DNA from: Rhodopseudomonas palustris
GTDB taxonomy: Bacteria; Pseudomonadota; Alphaproteobacteria; Rhizobiales; Xanthobacteraceae
Direction of reading: 5' to 3'
Assembly (NCBI RefSeq): GCF_003591005.1
Contig: NZ_QYYD01000006.1
Span: 144,326-208,325 of the forward strand
Length of the DNA stretch: 64,000 nt
Shown: piece by piece, positions 1 through 7,987 of the stretch
Layout: each line of letters begins with the position of its first letter
How positions within the stretch are numbered: position 1 is the stretch's first letter
Program-made: the position numbers and the translations under genes
The notes under the pieces: generated by a model
What the model was told of the DNA's origin: nothing
The model's input: the letters and a program-made list of their open reading frames with translations, nothing else
Databases searched by the model: none

Positions 1-13
1 TGAGGAGAGCCAA

Positions 14-214
14 ATGCCCAAGCTGAAGACCAAATCGGGCGCCAAAAAGCGCTTCAAAGTTACTGCCACCGGCAAGGTGATGGCCGCCCAGAGCGGCAAG
101 CGCCACGGCATGATCAAGCGCACCAAGAAGCAGATCCGTCAGCTTCGCGGCACCCGCGTGATCTTCAAGACCGACGGCGACAACATCAAGAAGTACTTCT
201 TGCCGAACGCCTGA
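14..214 (+). CDS. rpmI: 50S ribosomal protein L35
   Basis: Small basic protein of the large ribosomal subunit, 66 residues, the usual length for L35. The start [13 protein letters not shown] and the Lys/Arg-rich body are typical of the family. The start ATG follows a clear GAGGAG Shine-Dalgarno sequence that begins at the window edge. It is followed 90 bases later by rplT, the standard rpmI-rplT pair. In most bacteria infC lies immediately upstream, and L20 autoregulation acts on the leader, but that region is outside the window. Confidence 0.98.
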   Translation: MPKLKTKSGAKKRFKVTATGKVMAAQSGKRHGMIKRTKKQIRQLRGTRVIFKTDGDNIKKYFLPNA

Positions 215-304
215 CCGTTCTGGCCGCGCATGCGCGCGGCAACCTCATCATCGGGCCGCGTCCGCGCGGCTATCAAAACCCAATTCAGATGAAGGAGATC
301 AGTC

Positions 305-664
305 ATGGCTCGCGTCAAACGCGGTGTGACGGCTCACGCCAAGCATAAGAAAGTCTACAAGGCCGCCAAGGGTTTCCGTGGTCGCCGCAAGAATACGATC
401 CGCGCCGCCAAGGCCGCGGTCGACAAGGCCGGCCAGTATGCGTTCCGCGATCGCAAGCGCAAGAAGCGGACGTTCCGCGCGCTGTGGATCCAGCGCATCA
501 ACGCCGCGGTGCGTCCGTTCGGCATGACCTACAGCGTGTTCATCAACGGCCTGTCGAAGTCCGGCATCGTCGTCGACCGCAAGGTGCTGTCCGACCTCGC
601 GATCACCGAACCGGCGGCGTTCCAGGCGATCGCCGAGAAGGCCAAGGCCGCGCTGGCGGCCTGA
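305..664 (+). CDS. rplT: 50S ribosomal protein L20
   Basis: Large-subunit assembly protein that binds 23S rRNA and in many bacteria represses translation of its own operon. The 119-residue product starts [15 protein letters not shown] and has the long basic N-terminal helix followed by a globular C-terminal half ([22 protein letters not shown]), the family pattern at the usual length. The start is set by an AAGGAG sequence about 7 bases before the ATG. It is co-directional with rpmI upstream and pheS downstream, the common rpmI-rplT-pheST order. Confidence 0.98.
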   Translation: MARVKRGVTAHAKHKKVYKAAKGFRGRRKNTIRAAKAAVDKAGQYAFRDRKRKKRTFRALWIQRINAAVRPFGMTYSVFINGLSKSGIVVDRKVLSDLAITEPAAFQAIAEKAKAALAA

Positions 665-672
665 GGCAGCAA

Positions 673-690
673 AGGCCGCGTTCGCGGCCT
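673..690 (+). terminator. Hairpin just downstream of rplT
   Basis: AGGCCGCG and CGCGGCCT form an 8-bp perfect stem with almost no loop (likely a 6-bp stem with a 4-base loop) eight bases after the rplT stop. No T-tract follows, so it may be a weak attenuating terminator or an mRNA 3'-end stabiliser between the ribosomal genes and pheS rather than a full terminator. Confidence 0.35.
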
Positions 691-747
691 GAAGCGCTTC
701 TCACAGCAGGCGTCCCCGGTCGCGCCATCTGTGTACGTGTTGAATTC

Positions 748-836
748 GTCATGACCGGGCTTGTCCCGGCCATCCACGTCTTCTCTGTTGGCCATGCCGC
801 ACGGCGTGGATGCCCGGGACAAGCCCGGGCATGACG
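748..836. repeat. Family C palindromic repeat, copy 1
   Basis: An 89-bp imperfect palindrome. The left arm is GTCATGACCGGGCTTGTCCC... and the right arm ends ...GACAAGCCCGGGCATGACGG. The centre differs between copies. The same element recurs at 21470, 39974 and 51695. It fills most of the rplT-pheS gap and no credible gene is encoded in it. Confidence 0.85.
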
Positions 837-874
837 GACGAGGGGCCGGGTCAGCATCCTCTTAAAGGATCGCC

Positions 875-1957
875 ATGTCCGACCTTTCGACTCTGCAATC
901 CCAGATCCTCGCCGACATCGCCGCCGCCTCCGACGAAGCTGCACTCGAAGCCGTGCGTGTCGCGGCGCTCGGCAAGAAGGGCTCCGTCTCGGCGCTGCTT
1001 GCGACGCTCGGCAAGATGGATCCCGAGCAGCGCAAGACCGAAGGCGCGGCCATCAATCTCGCCAAGGACGCGATCAATGCGGCGCTGACCGCGCGCCGCG
1101 ACGTGCTCAAGGCCGCCGCGCTCGATGCGCGGCTCGCGGCCGAGACCATCGACGTCACGCTGCCGCTGCGCGAGCCGCTGGCCGAGGCCGGCCGCATTCA
1201 TCCGCTCAGCCAGGTGTGGGACGAAGTCACCACGATCTTCGCCGACATGGGTTTTGCGGTGGCTGAGGGTCCGGATATCGAGACCGACGACTACAACTTC
1301 ACCAAGCTGAATTTCCCCGAGGGCCATCCGGCCCGCGAGATGCACGACACCTTCTACTTCAATCCGAAGGAAGACGGCTCGCGCCTGCTGCTGCGGACTC
1401 ACACCTCGCCGGTGCAGGTCCGCACCATGCTGAGCCAGAAGCCGCCGATCCGCGTGATCTGTCCGGGCCGCACCTATCGCAGCGACTCGGACCAGACCCA
1501 CACGCCGATGTTTCATCAGGTTGAGGGGCTCGTCATCGACAAGGGCAGCCATCTCGGCCACCTGAAGTGGATCCTGCACGAGTTCTGCAAGGCGTTCTTC
1601 GAGGTCGACAACGTCAATATGCGGTTTAGGCCGTCGTTCTTCCCGTTCACCGAGCCGTCGCTGGAAGTCGACATCCAGTGCCGCCGCGGCAAGGACGAGA
1701 TCCGCTTTGGCGAGGGCGAGGACTGGCTGGAGATTCTCGGCTGCGGCATGGTGCATGCCAACGTGCTCACCGCCTGCGGGCTCGATCCCGACGTGTACCA
1801 AGGCTTCGCCTGGGGCATGGGCATCGACCGCATCGCCATGCTGAAATACGGCATGAGCGACCTGCGCCAGCTGTTCGAAGCCGACGCAAGGTGGCTGAGC
1901 CACTACGGCTTCAAGCCGCTGGACGTCCCGACGCTGGCAGGTGGATTAAGTTCGTGA
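875..1957 (+). CDS. pheS: Phenylalanyl-tRNA synthetase alpha subunit
   Basis: Catalytic subunit of the alpha2-beta2 enzyme that charges tRNA-Phe. The 360-residue product has an N-terminal coiled-coil tRNA-binding arm (about residues 1-90) and a class II aminoacyl-tRNA synthetase core. Motif 2 is visible as [21 protein letters not shown] and motif 3 as [17 protein letters not shown] near the C-terminus. Length matches the bacterial family. An AAAGGA sequence precedes the ATG. The partner gene pheT begins 867 bases after the stop instead of directly, because a nuclease gene and two repeat elements lie between them. Confidence 0.98.
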   Translation: MSDLSTLQSQILADIAAASDEAALEAVRVAALGKKGSVSALLATLGKMDPEQRKTEGAAINLAKDAINAALTARRDVLKAAALDARLAAETIDVTLPLREPLAEAGRIHPLSQVWDEVTTIFADMGFAVAEGPDIETDDYNFTKLNFPEGHPAREMHDTFYFNPKEDGSRLLLRTHTSPVQVRTMLSQKPPIRVICPGRTYRSDSDQTHTPMFHQVEGLVIDKGSHLGHLKWILHEFCKAFFEVDNVNMRFRPSFFPFTEPSLEVDIQCRRGKDEIRFGEGEDWLEILGCGMVHANVLTACGLDPDVYQGFAWGMGIDRIAMLKYGMSDLRQLFEADARWLSHYGFKPLDVPTLAGGLSS

Positions 1958-2010
1958 GCGTTGCCCGCGCCGCCGTGTGGGGCGGGCTGGACGCGGATGC
2001 TGCGACAAGC

Positions 2011-2200
2011 GTCGCCCTCACCCCAGCCCTCTCCCGCAAGCGGGAGAGGGAGCCCGGCCGCGCTTGCGGGACCTCATTGCCTGAACGCGGGCGTCAGTGA
2101 TTGATATGATTAGTCGTCGAGATGATTGAAGACCTCACACCGCCGCACAGCGCGCTCCCTCTCCCGCTTGCGGGAGAGGGTCGGGGTGAGGGCGAGGCGG
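2011..2200. repeat. Family A composite repeat, copy 1 (pheS-nuclease gap)
   Basis: Two 24-bp palindromes face each other: 2027-2050 (CCCTCTCCCGCAAGCGGGAG, then AGGG) and 2157-2180 (the same with CTTG at the centre). Outside each lies GCCCTCACCCC or its complement GGGGTGAGGGC, so the whole unit is a large inverted repeat around a spacer of about 105 bp. The right half runs into the region just before the nuclease start and creates a spurious in-frame upstream ATG at 2122. Confidence 0.9.
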
Positions 2201-2214
2201 ACACGGAGCTTGCG

Positions 2215-2679
2215 ATGGACGATCCGAAGCGGCCAGGCTGGAACATCTCTCCGGGCCAGCGCCGCCATGCGCGCGAACTACGCAAGACATCGACCGACGC
2301 CGAGCGGCTGATGTGGTCGGCGCTGCGCGACAAGCAGCTTGATGGGTTTTCGTTCAAGCGCCAGGTGCCGATCGGGCCGTTCATCGCCGACTTCGCCTGT
2401 CACGCGAAAAAGCTGGTGGTCGAGATCGACGGCGGGCAGCATTTTTCGGATGACGCCGAACGCGCGGATGCGGCGCGGACGGCGGCGATCGAAGCTCGCG
2501 GGTTTCGGCTGATCCGCTTCAGCAACGCCGAGGTGATGAGCAATCGCGACGGCGTGTTGCAGAGCATTGCGACCGAGCTTGCCGCAAGGGCCCTCACCCC
2601 AACCCTCTCCCGCAAGCGGGAGAGGGAGCGCGCCGCGCGCGCGGCCAAGCCGCGGCCTACACCGGACAATTCGGACTAA
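2215..2679 (+). CDS. DUF559-domain (very-short-patch-repair-like) endonuclease
   Basis: A 154-residue protein of the DUF559 family, a PD-(D/E)XK-type nuclease fold related to Vsr mismatch endonucleases. Visible motifs are IADF (Asp59) followed by VVEIDGGQH (Glu70, then the DGxQH signature, residues 72-76) and the family ending GFRLIRFSNAEV. A longer reading frame opens at 2122, but residues before 2215 are translated family A repeat, so the ATG at 2215 is preferred. The C-terminus is also repeat-derived: ALTPTLSRKRERE (about residues 126-138) comes from the palindrome at 2603. The gene splits pheS from pheT and is bracketed by two repeat elements. Target and role are unknown; DNA cleavage is inferred from the fold only. 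Confidence 0.8.
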   Translation: MDDPKRPGWNISPGQRRHARELRKTSTDAERLMWSALRDKQLDGFSFKRQVPIGPFIADFACHAKKLVVEIDGGQHFSDDAERADAARTAAIEARGFRLIRFSNAEVMSNRDGVLQSIATELAARALTPTLSRKRERERAARAAKPRPTPDNSD

Positions 2680-2760
2680 CCGTATGACCCGCAGCCCCTC
2701 CATTCGGCACGGCCGACTCCCTCTCCCGCTTGCGGGAGAGGGGTGGGGTGAGGGCGACGC
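2590..2760. repeat. Family A composite repeat, copy 2 (nuclease-pheT gap)
   Basis: Head-to-head palindromes at 2603-2626 and 2719-2742 with outer GCCCTCACCCC and GGGGTGAGGGC flanks. The left half lies inside the 3' end of the nuclease gene and is translated in frame, and the nuclease stop falls in the spacer. Together with copy 1 it encloses the nuclease gene in a cassette of about 750 bp. Confidence 0.9.
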
Positions 2761-2823
2761 GGGCACGGCTTCGACTATTCAGCACGGCGCGCTCACCGCG
2801 CGGCCAGACGGAAGTAACAGCAC

Positions 2824-5235
2824 ATGAAACTCACCCTCTCCTGGCTGAAAGATCATCTCGACACCGACGAGCCGCTGGAGGCGCTGGCCGACAAGCTCAC
2901 CATGATCGGGCTCGAGGTCGAGGGCATCGAGGACAAAGCCAAGGCGCTGGCGCCGTTCGTGATCGCCAAGGTGCTGAGCGCCGAGAAGCATCCCAATGCC
3001 GACAAGCTGCAGGTCTGCAGCGTCGATGTCGGCGACGGCAATGCGCCGGTGCAGGTGGTGTGCGGGGCGCCGAATGCGCGCGCCGGCCTCGTCACCGTGT
3101 TCGCGCCGCCCGGCACCCACATCCCGGGCAAGAACATTACGCTCGGCATCGGCAATATCCGCGGCGTCGAGAGCCGCGGCATGCTGTGCTCGGCCGCCGA
3201 GCTGGAAATCTCCGACGATCACGACGGCATCATCGAGCTGCCGGCCGATGCGCCGGTCGGCAAGCCGTATGCGGAGTGGGCCGGGCTCGGCGATCCGGTG
3301 CTCGACATTAATCTCACGCCGAACCGGCAGGACTGCGCCGGCGTCTCCGGCATCGCGCGCGATCTCGCCGCGGCCGGCATGGGCAAGTTCAAGGACCCCT
3401 CGGTCAAGCCGATCCAGGGCGACTTCCCGTGCCCGGTCAGCGTCACGGTCGAAGACAGTAAGCTCTGCCCCGGCTTCGCGCTGCGTCTCGTCCGCGGCGT
3501 CAAGAACGGGCCGTCGCCGCAATGGCTGCAAAAGCGGCTCGCTGCGATCGGGCTGCGCCCGATCAACGCGCTGGTCGACATCACCAACTACCTGACCTTT
3601 GACCGTTCGCGTCCGCTGCACGTGTTCGACGCCGCCAAGGTGAAGGGCAATCTGGTGGTGCGCCGTGCCAAGGACGGCGAGACGCTGCTGGCGCTCGACG
3701 GCCGCACCTACACGCTCGACGAAGGCGTCTGCGTCATTGCTGACGAGCACGGCGTCGAATCGCTCGCCGGCATTATGGGCGGTGAAGCCTCCGGCTGCTC
3801 GGCCGAGACCACCGACGTGCTGATCGAATCCGCGCTGTGGAACGAGATCAACATCGCGCAGACCGGTCGTAAGCTCGGTATCAACACCGATGCGCGCTAT
3901 CGCTTCGAGCGCGGCGTCGATCCGGCCTTCATGGTGCCGGGGCTCGATTTGGCGACCAAACTGGTGATGGAGTTCTGCGGAGGCACGCCGTCGGAGAAGG
4001 TGGTGGTCGGCAATGCGTTCGGCGACGACCGCATCATCGATTTCCCGCTCAGCGAGGTGAAGCGCCTGGCCGGCATCGAAGTTCAGTTCCCCGAGGCGCG
4101 CCGCATCCTGACGCAGCTCGGCTTCATGGTGGCCGGGCAGGGCGCGGTGGTGAAGGTGGCGGTGCCGTCGTGGCGCAGCGACGTCCACGGCAAGGCCGAC
4201 ATCGTCGAGGAAATCGTCCGCATCTACGGTGTCGACAAGGTGCCGATGACGCCGTTCGAGCGCGGCGAGAGCCCACGCAAGCCGGTGCTGACCCAGATCC
4301 AGAGTCGTACCCGCCGCGCCAAGCGCGCGCTGGCGGCGCGCGGCCTGACCGAGGCGGTGACCTGGTCGTTCATTGCCAAGCCCGCGGCGGTGCTGTTCGG
4401 CGGCGGCCAGCCGGAGCTGGCGCTGGCCAATCCGATCGCGTCGGACCTCTCGGATATGCGGCCGAGCCTGCTGCCGGGGCTAATTGCGTCAGCGCAGGCT
4501 AATGCGGATCGTGGTTATCCGGATCTGGCGCTGTTCGAGGTCGGGCAGATTTTCAAGGGCGACCGGCCGCAGGATCAGTTCATCGCGGCGAGCGGCGTGC
4601 GCCGCGGCGTCGCGTCGTCGGCCGGGCTCGGCCGGCATTGGTCGGGCTCGGCGCAGGCGACCGCGCTCGACGCCAAGGCCGATGCGTTCGCCGTGCTGGC
4701 TGCCGCCGGCGCGCCGATGGCCGGGCTGCAGATCGCTACCAACAAGCTGCCGGCGTGGCTGCATCCGGGCCGCTCCGGTGCGATCCAGATCGGGCCGCAG
4801 AATGTGCTCGGTTACTTCGGCGAGCTGCATCCGCGTGTGCTCGAGCAGCTCGGCGCCGATGGTCCGGTGGTGGCGTTCGAGGTGATCCTCGACAAGATCC
4901 CCGACGCCAAGCAGCGTCCGACCCGCGCCAAGCCGGCGCTGGAGCTGTCGGCGTTCCATCCGGTGTCGCGCGACTTCGCCTTCATCGTGGAGCGCAAGGT
5001 GGCGGCCGCCGACCTCGTTCGCGCCGCGCAGGGTGTCGACAAGAAGCTGATTACCTCGGTCGGCGTGTTCGACGTCTATGAGGGCAAGGGCATCGATCCC
5101 GACAAGAAGTCGGTGGCGATCGCCGTAACGCTGCAGCCGCGCGACAAGACCATGACCGATGCGGAGATCGACGCCGTCGGCGCGAAGATCGTGGCAGAGG
5201 TGACGAAGAAGACCGGCGGCGTGCTGCGCGGCTAG
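2824..5235 (+). CDS. pheT: Phenylalanyl-tRNA synthetase beta subunit
   Basis: Non-catalytic and editing subunit of phenylalanyl-tRNA synthetase, 803 residues, the normal length. The order seen is an EMAP/OB-type tRNA-binding domain (about residues 40-150, with [10 protein letters not shown]), the B3/B4 editing region (with [13 protein letters not shown]), B5 (about 400-475) and a C-terminal ferredoxin-fold anticodon-binding domain ([13 protein letters not shown], about 710-803). GGAAG precedes the ATG. It works with pheS, and the unusual separation by a nuclease gene could affect subunit stoichiometry or transcript continuity. Confidence 0.98.
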   Translation: MKLTLSWLKDHLDTDEPLEALADKLTMIGLEVEGIEDKAKALAPFVIAKVLSAEKHPNADKLQVCSVDVGDGNAPVQVVCGAPNARAGLVTVFAPPGTHIPGKNITLGIGNIRGVESRGMLCSAAELEISDDHDGIIELPADAPVGKPYAEWAGLGDPVLDINLTPNRQDCAGVSGIARDLAAAGMGKFKDPSVKPIQGDFPCPVSVTVEDSKLCPGFALRLVRGVKNGPSPQWLQKRLAAIGLRPINALVDITNYLTFDRSRPLHVFDAAKVKGNLVVRRAKDGETLLALDGRTYTLDEGVCVIADEHGVESLAGIMGGEASGCSAETTDVLIESALWNEINIAQTGRKLGINTDARYRFERGVDPAFMVPGLDLATKLVMEFCGGTPSEKVVVGNAFGDDRIIDFPLSEVKRLAGIEVQFPEARRILTQLGFMVAGQGAVVKVAVPSWRSDVHGKADIVEEIVRIYGVDKVPMTPFERGESPRKPVLTQIQSRTRRAKRALAARGLTEAVTWSFIAKPAAVLFGGGQPELALANPIASDLSDMRPSLLPGLIASAQANADRGYPDLALFEVGQIFKGDRPQDQFIAASGVRRGVASSAGLGRHWSGSAQATALDAKADAFAVLAAAGAPMAGLQIATNKLPAWLHPGRSGAIQIGPQNVLGYFGELHPRVLEQLGADGPVVAFEVILDKIPDAKQRPTRAKPALELSAFHPVSRDFAFIVERKVAAADLVRAAQGVDKKLITSVGVFDVYEGKGIDPDKKSVAIAVTLQPRDKTMTDAEIDAVGAKIVAEVTKKTGGVLRG

Positions 5236-5270
5236 TCTAGTTGCGTCTGACTAACGACCTCCCTGCTCGC

Positions 5271-5445
5271 GTCGCCCTCACCCCAACCCTCTCCCGCAAG
5301 CGGGAGAGGGGGCGCGCTGTGCGCGGGGAGAGTTTGATATTACGCTTTTGGCGTTTACTGTAGTGCACCGCATCGCCTCGGCGGCAGCCGGCTCCCTCTC
5401 CCGCTTGCGGGAGAGGGTTGGGGTGAGGGGGCTCCAGGCAGTGAC
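5271..5445. repeat. Family A composite repeat, copy 3 (pheT-map)
   Basis: Palindromes at 5287-5310 and 5394-5417 in head-to-head orientation with GCCCTCACCCC-type outer flanks. The right end (GGCAGTGACTT...GTCAGCTCAC, read on the other strand as GTGAGCTGAC...CACTGCC) matches the left ends of copies 4 and 5, showing that the element has conserved ends beyond the palindromes. It fills the gap between the convergent pheT and map genes and may act as a bidirectional 3'-end structure. Confidence 0.9.
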
Positions 5446-5451
5446 TTAAAG

Positions 5452-6276
5452 TCAGCTCACGAACGGCGGCTTGTCCAAGCCCTTCGGCGACAGCGTGAAA
5501 ATCTCGCAGCCTGCTTCCGTCACGCCGATCGAATGTTCGAACTGCGCTGACAGCGAGCGATCGCGGGTCACGGCGGTCCAGCCGTCGGACAGGATCTTCA
5601 CATAGGGTTTGCCGAGATTGATCATCGGCTCGATGGTGAAGAACATGCCGGGCTTCAGCACCGCGCCCTGGCCGGGGCTGCCGACGTGGATGATGTTCGG
5701 CTCGTCGTGAAACAGCCGGCCGAGGCCATGGCCGCAGAAGTCGCGCACCACGGTCATCTGCTGCGGTTCGACGAAGCTCTGGATCGCATGCCCGATGTCG
5801 CCGGTGGTAGCGCCGGGCTTCACCGCGGCGATGCCGCGCAGCAGCGACTCGTAGGTAACGTCGATCAGCCGCTCCGCCTTGCGGGCGATCGGACCGACCG
5901 GATACATCCGGCTTGAATCGCCGTACCAGCCGTCGACGATCATGGTGACGTCGACATTGACGATGTCGCCTTCTTTCAGCGGCCGGTCGCCCGGCATGCC
6001 GTGGCAGACCACGTGATTGATCGAGGTACAGGTCGAATAGCGGTAGCCGCGATACATCAGCGTCGCCGGGAAGGCGCCGTGGCTGAAGGCGAAGTCGCGC
6101 ACGAACTCGTCGATCCGCGAGGTAGGCACGCCCGGCTTGACGATGTCGACCAGCTCGTCGAGGCACTGCGCCACGACCTGGCCGGCCTTGCGCATACCGG
6201 CAAAGCCGGCGGCGCCGTGCAATTTGATCTGCCCTGTCTTGCGCAGGGCGGCGTCGGAGGCGTCCACGTAGCTCAT
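5452..6276 (-). CDS. map: Methionine aminopeptidase, type I
   Basis: Removes the initiator methionine from nascent cytosolic proteins. The 274-residue product has the pita-bread fold signature: VCHGMPGD, the metal ligands Asp in VNVDVT and in WYGDSS, His in GHGLGRLFHDEPN, Glu in TIEPMINLG and Glu in AQFEHSIGVTE. The short extension before the catalytic domain fits type I enzymes of this group. It is convergent with pheT, and the downstream boundary is a family A repeat. A long frame in another register across the same region is a shadow. Confidence 0.97.
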   Translation of the reverse strand: MSYVDASDAALRKTGQIKLHGAAGFAGMRKAGQVVAQCLDELVDIVKPGVPTSRIDEFVRDFAFSHGAFPATLMYRGYRYSTCTSINHVVCHGMPGDRPLKEGDIVNVDVTMIVDGWYGDSSRMYPVGPIARKAERLIDVTYESLLRGIAAVKPGATTGDIGHAIQSFVEPQQMTVVRDFCGHGLGRLFHDEPNIIHVGSPGQGAVLKPGMFFTIEPMINLGKPYVKILSDGWTAVTRDRSLSAQFEHSIGVTEAGCEIFTLSPKGLDKPPFVS

Positions 6277-6373
6277 CGGGCCGGTCTGGTTCGGGAAAAC
6301 GAAGGATTCATGTCAATCTAGTCATCGGGGCGGCGCACGCAAGCCGAACCCGCGGCGACATGGCTGGCGCGCC

Positions 6374-7687
6374 CTATTGCGGCACTTCAACGACGGTTTC
6401 GACCGGCAGCGCGCCGCCGCGGACGCGCAATTCGCGCACCGGGTAGGGAACGCGGATGCCTTCGCGCTTGAACGCGTCCCACAGCCCGAGCATCGCCTCG
6501 CTCTTGACGCCGTCCATGCCGTCCGGCTCGGCGATCCAGAACGTCAGTGCGAACTTCATGCCGGTGTCGGTGAACTCGGTGAGAATGCAGCCCGGCGGCT
6601 TGGCCTTGGAGGCGCGCTCGACGCCGGTCGCGACCTCGACGGCCAGCCTGCACACCAGCCGCGGGTCGGCGTCGTAATTGGTGGCGAACGCCACCTTCAC
6701 CAGCGTGTTCTTGTCGGTGTAGGTCCAGTTCGTGACCTTCTGGGTGATCAGGTCCTCGTTGGGGATCAGGAATTCGCGGCCGTCGCCAGCGGCGACCGAG
6801 ATGTAGCGGGTGTTCATCGCGCTGATCCGGCCGGAATTCTCGCCGATGGTGACGAGGTCGCCGGGCTTGACCGATTTGTCGGCCAGCAGGATCACGCCCG
6901 AGATGAAATTGCCGAAAATCTTCTGCAGTCCGAAGCCGATGCCGACGCCGACCGCGCCGGAGAACACCGCCAGTGCCTGCAGGTTGATGCCGACCGCGCT
7001 CATCACCAGCGCGATCGCCGCCACCATCAGGCCGATCCGCATCAGCTTGATCAGCAGCACCTGAACCGACGGCGTCAGATCGGCGGTCTGCTTGATGCGC
7101 CCTTCGAACAGATTGCTGCCGATATTGGCGAGCCACAGCGCAACCGCCAGCAGCACGGTGAGCTTCAGCACCAGCAGCGGCGACAGCCGCAGATCACCGA
7201 CCACGATAGCAACGGAATCCAGCGCATCGAGCACGGGAAACAGCTGGCCGATAATGCTGAGCGCCGCCACGCACCAGGCCGACACCGACACCACACGAAT
7301 CAGGAAGGCGTTGCGCAGGATGCTGGTGACCAGCCGGATCACCAGCCAGGCCAGCGCCAGCTTGGCCGAGACGCCGATCAGATAGCTGCGGCTCGGCCAG
7401 GTCGCCTCCAGCATGATGAGCCGGATCGCGGTCACCACCGCCGCGAAGATCGCCGTCCAGGCGCTGTCGACCACCACGCGCAGAAACATCCGCAGCGGTG
7501 CCGGCCAGCCCATCGTCAGCCGGGTCATGTCGACCCGCGCCTTGATCAGCGCGCCGCCGCCGAGCCCGACGCCGAGTGCCGCGAGGATGATGCCGAGCTG
7601 GGTGTAGAACCACGGCGAGGTAACTTCCGCGCCGATCGAACTCGCTGCCGCCAGCAGCGCCTCGTAGGCCTGAGTGAGATCAATCAT
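6374..7687 (-). CDS. Mechanosensitive ion channel, MscS family
   Basis: Inner-membrane channel, 437 residues. About five hydrophobic segments come first (around residues 25-50, 65-95, 100-125, 130-155 and 175-195), then the pore helix and upper beta domain typical of MscS: ALAVFSGAVGVGIGFGLQKI, GNFISGVILLADKSVKPGD and the FLIPNEDL strand. The C-terminal alpha/beta domain follows. It is longer than E. coli MscS (286 residues) because of the extra N-terminal membrane segments. The expected role is pressure release under hypo-osmotic shock; a more specific role cannot be read from the sequence. Confidence 0.93.
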   Translation of the reverse strand: MIDLTQAYEALLAAASSIGAEVTSPWFYTQLGIILAALGVGLGGGALIKARVDMTRLTMGWPAPLRMFLRVVVDSAWTAIFAAVVTAIRLIMLEATWPSRSYLIGVSAKLALAWLVIRLVTSILRNAFLIRVVSVSAWCVAALSIIGQLFPVLDALDSVAIVVGDLRLSPLLVLKLTVLLAVALWLANIGSNLFEGRIKQTADLTPSVQVLLIKLMRIGLMVAAIALVMSAVGINLQALAVFSGAVGVGIGFGLQKIFGNFISGVILLADKSVKPGDLVTIGENSGRISAMNTRYISVAAGDGREFLIPNEDLITQKVTNWTYTDKNTLVKVAFATNYDADPRLVCRLAVEVATGVERASKAKPPGCILTEFTDTGMKFALTFWIAEPDGMDGVKSEAMLGLWDAFKREGIRVPYPVRELRVRGGALPVETVVEVPQ

Positions 7688-7759
7688 CGTCGGCGCCGGG
7701 CTCCCGCTGGATGGCGGGTTTGTTCTTAGCGGGCGGTTGTGCTTTGGGCCAGATGCGGA

Positions 7760-7932
7760 GCTGACTCACTGCCTGGGGCGCCCTCACCCCAGCCCTCTCC
7801 CGCAAGCGGGAGAGGGGGCGCGCTGCGGCGCGGGGCTTCTGATGAGTTTTAAACAAACGCCTTCTCCCCCAGCACGGCGAGCTCCCTCCCCCGCTTGCGG
7901 GGGAGGGTTGGGGTGAGGGCGACGCGGGCGCG
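7760..7932. repeat. Family A composite repeat, copy 4
   Basis: Palindromes at 7794-7817 and 7884-7907. The second differs from all others by a paired change: position 6 is C instead of T (7889) and position 19 is G instead of A (7902), so the stem stays perfect. The left end GAGCTGACTCACTGCCTGGG matches copies 3 and 5. The 300-base gap between the MscS gene and the antiporter consists mainly of this element; a false start for the antiporter at 7895 lies inside it. Confidence 0.9.
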
Positions 7933-7987
7933 GCGCTCGTGCCACGATAGGGACGACAGCGCCGGGGCGGTCCGCTACACAGAGTTG

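Noticed and set aside
2779..4188. 469-codon antisense frame across pheT
   Set aside because: It overlaps a clearly coding gene, has no recognisable domain and is produced by the codon bias of GC-rich DNA.
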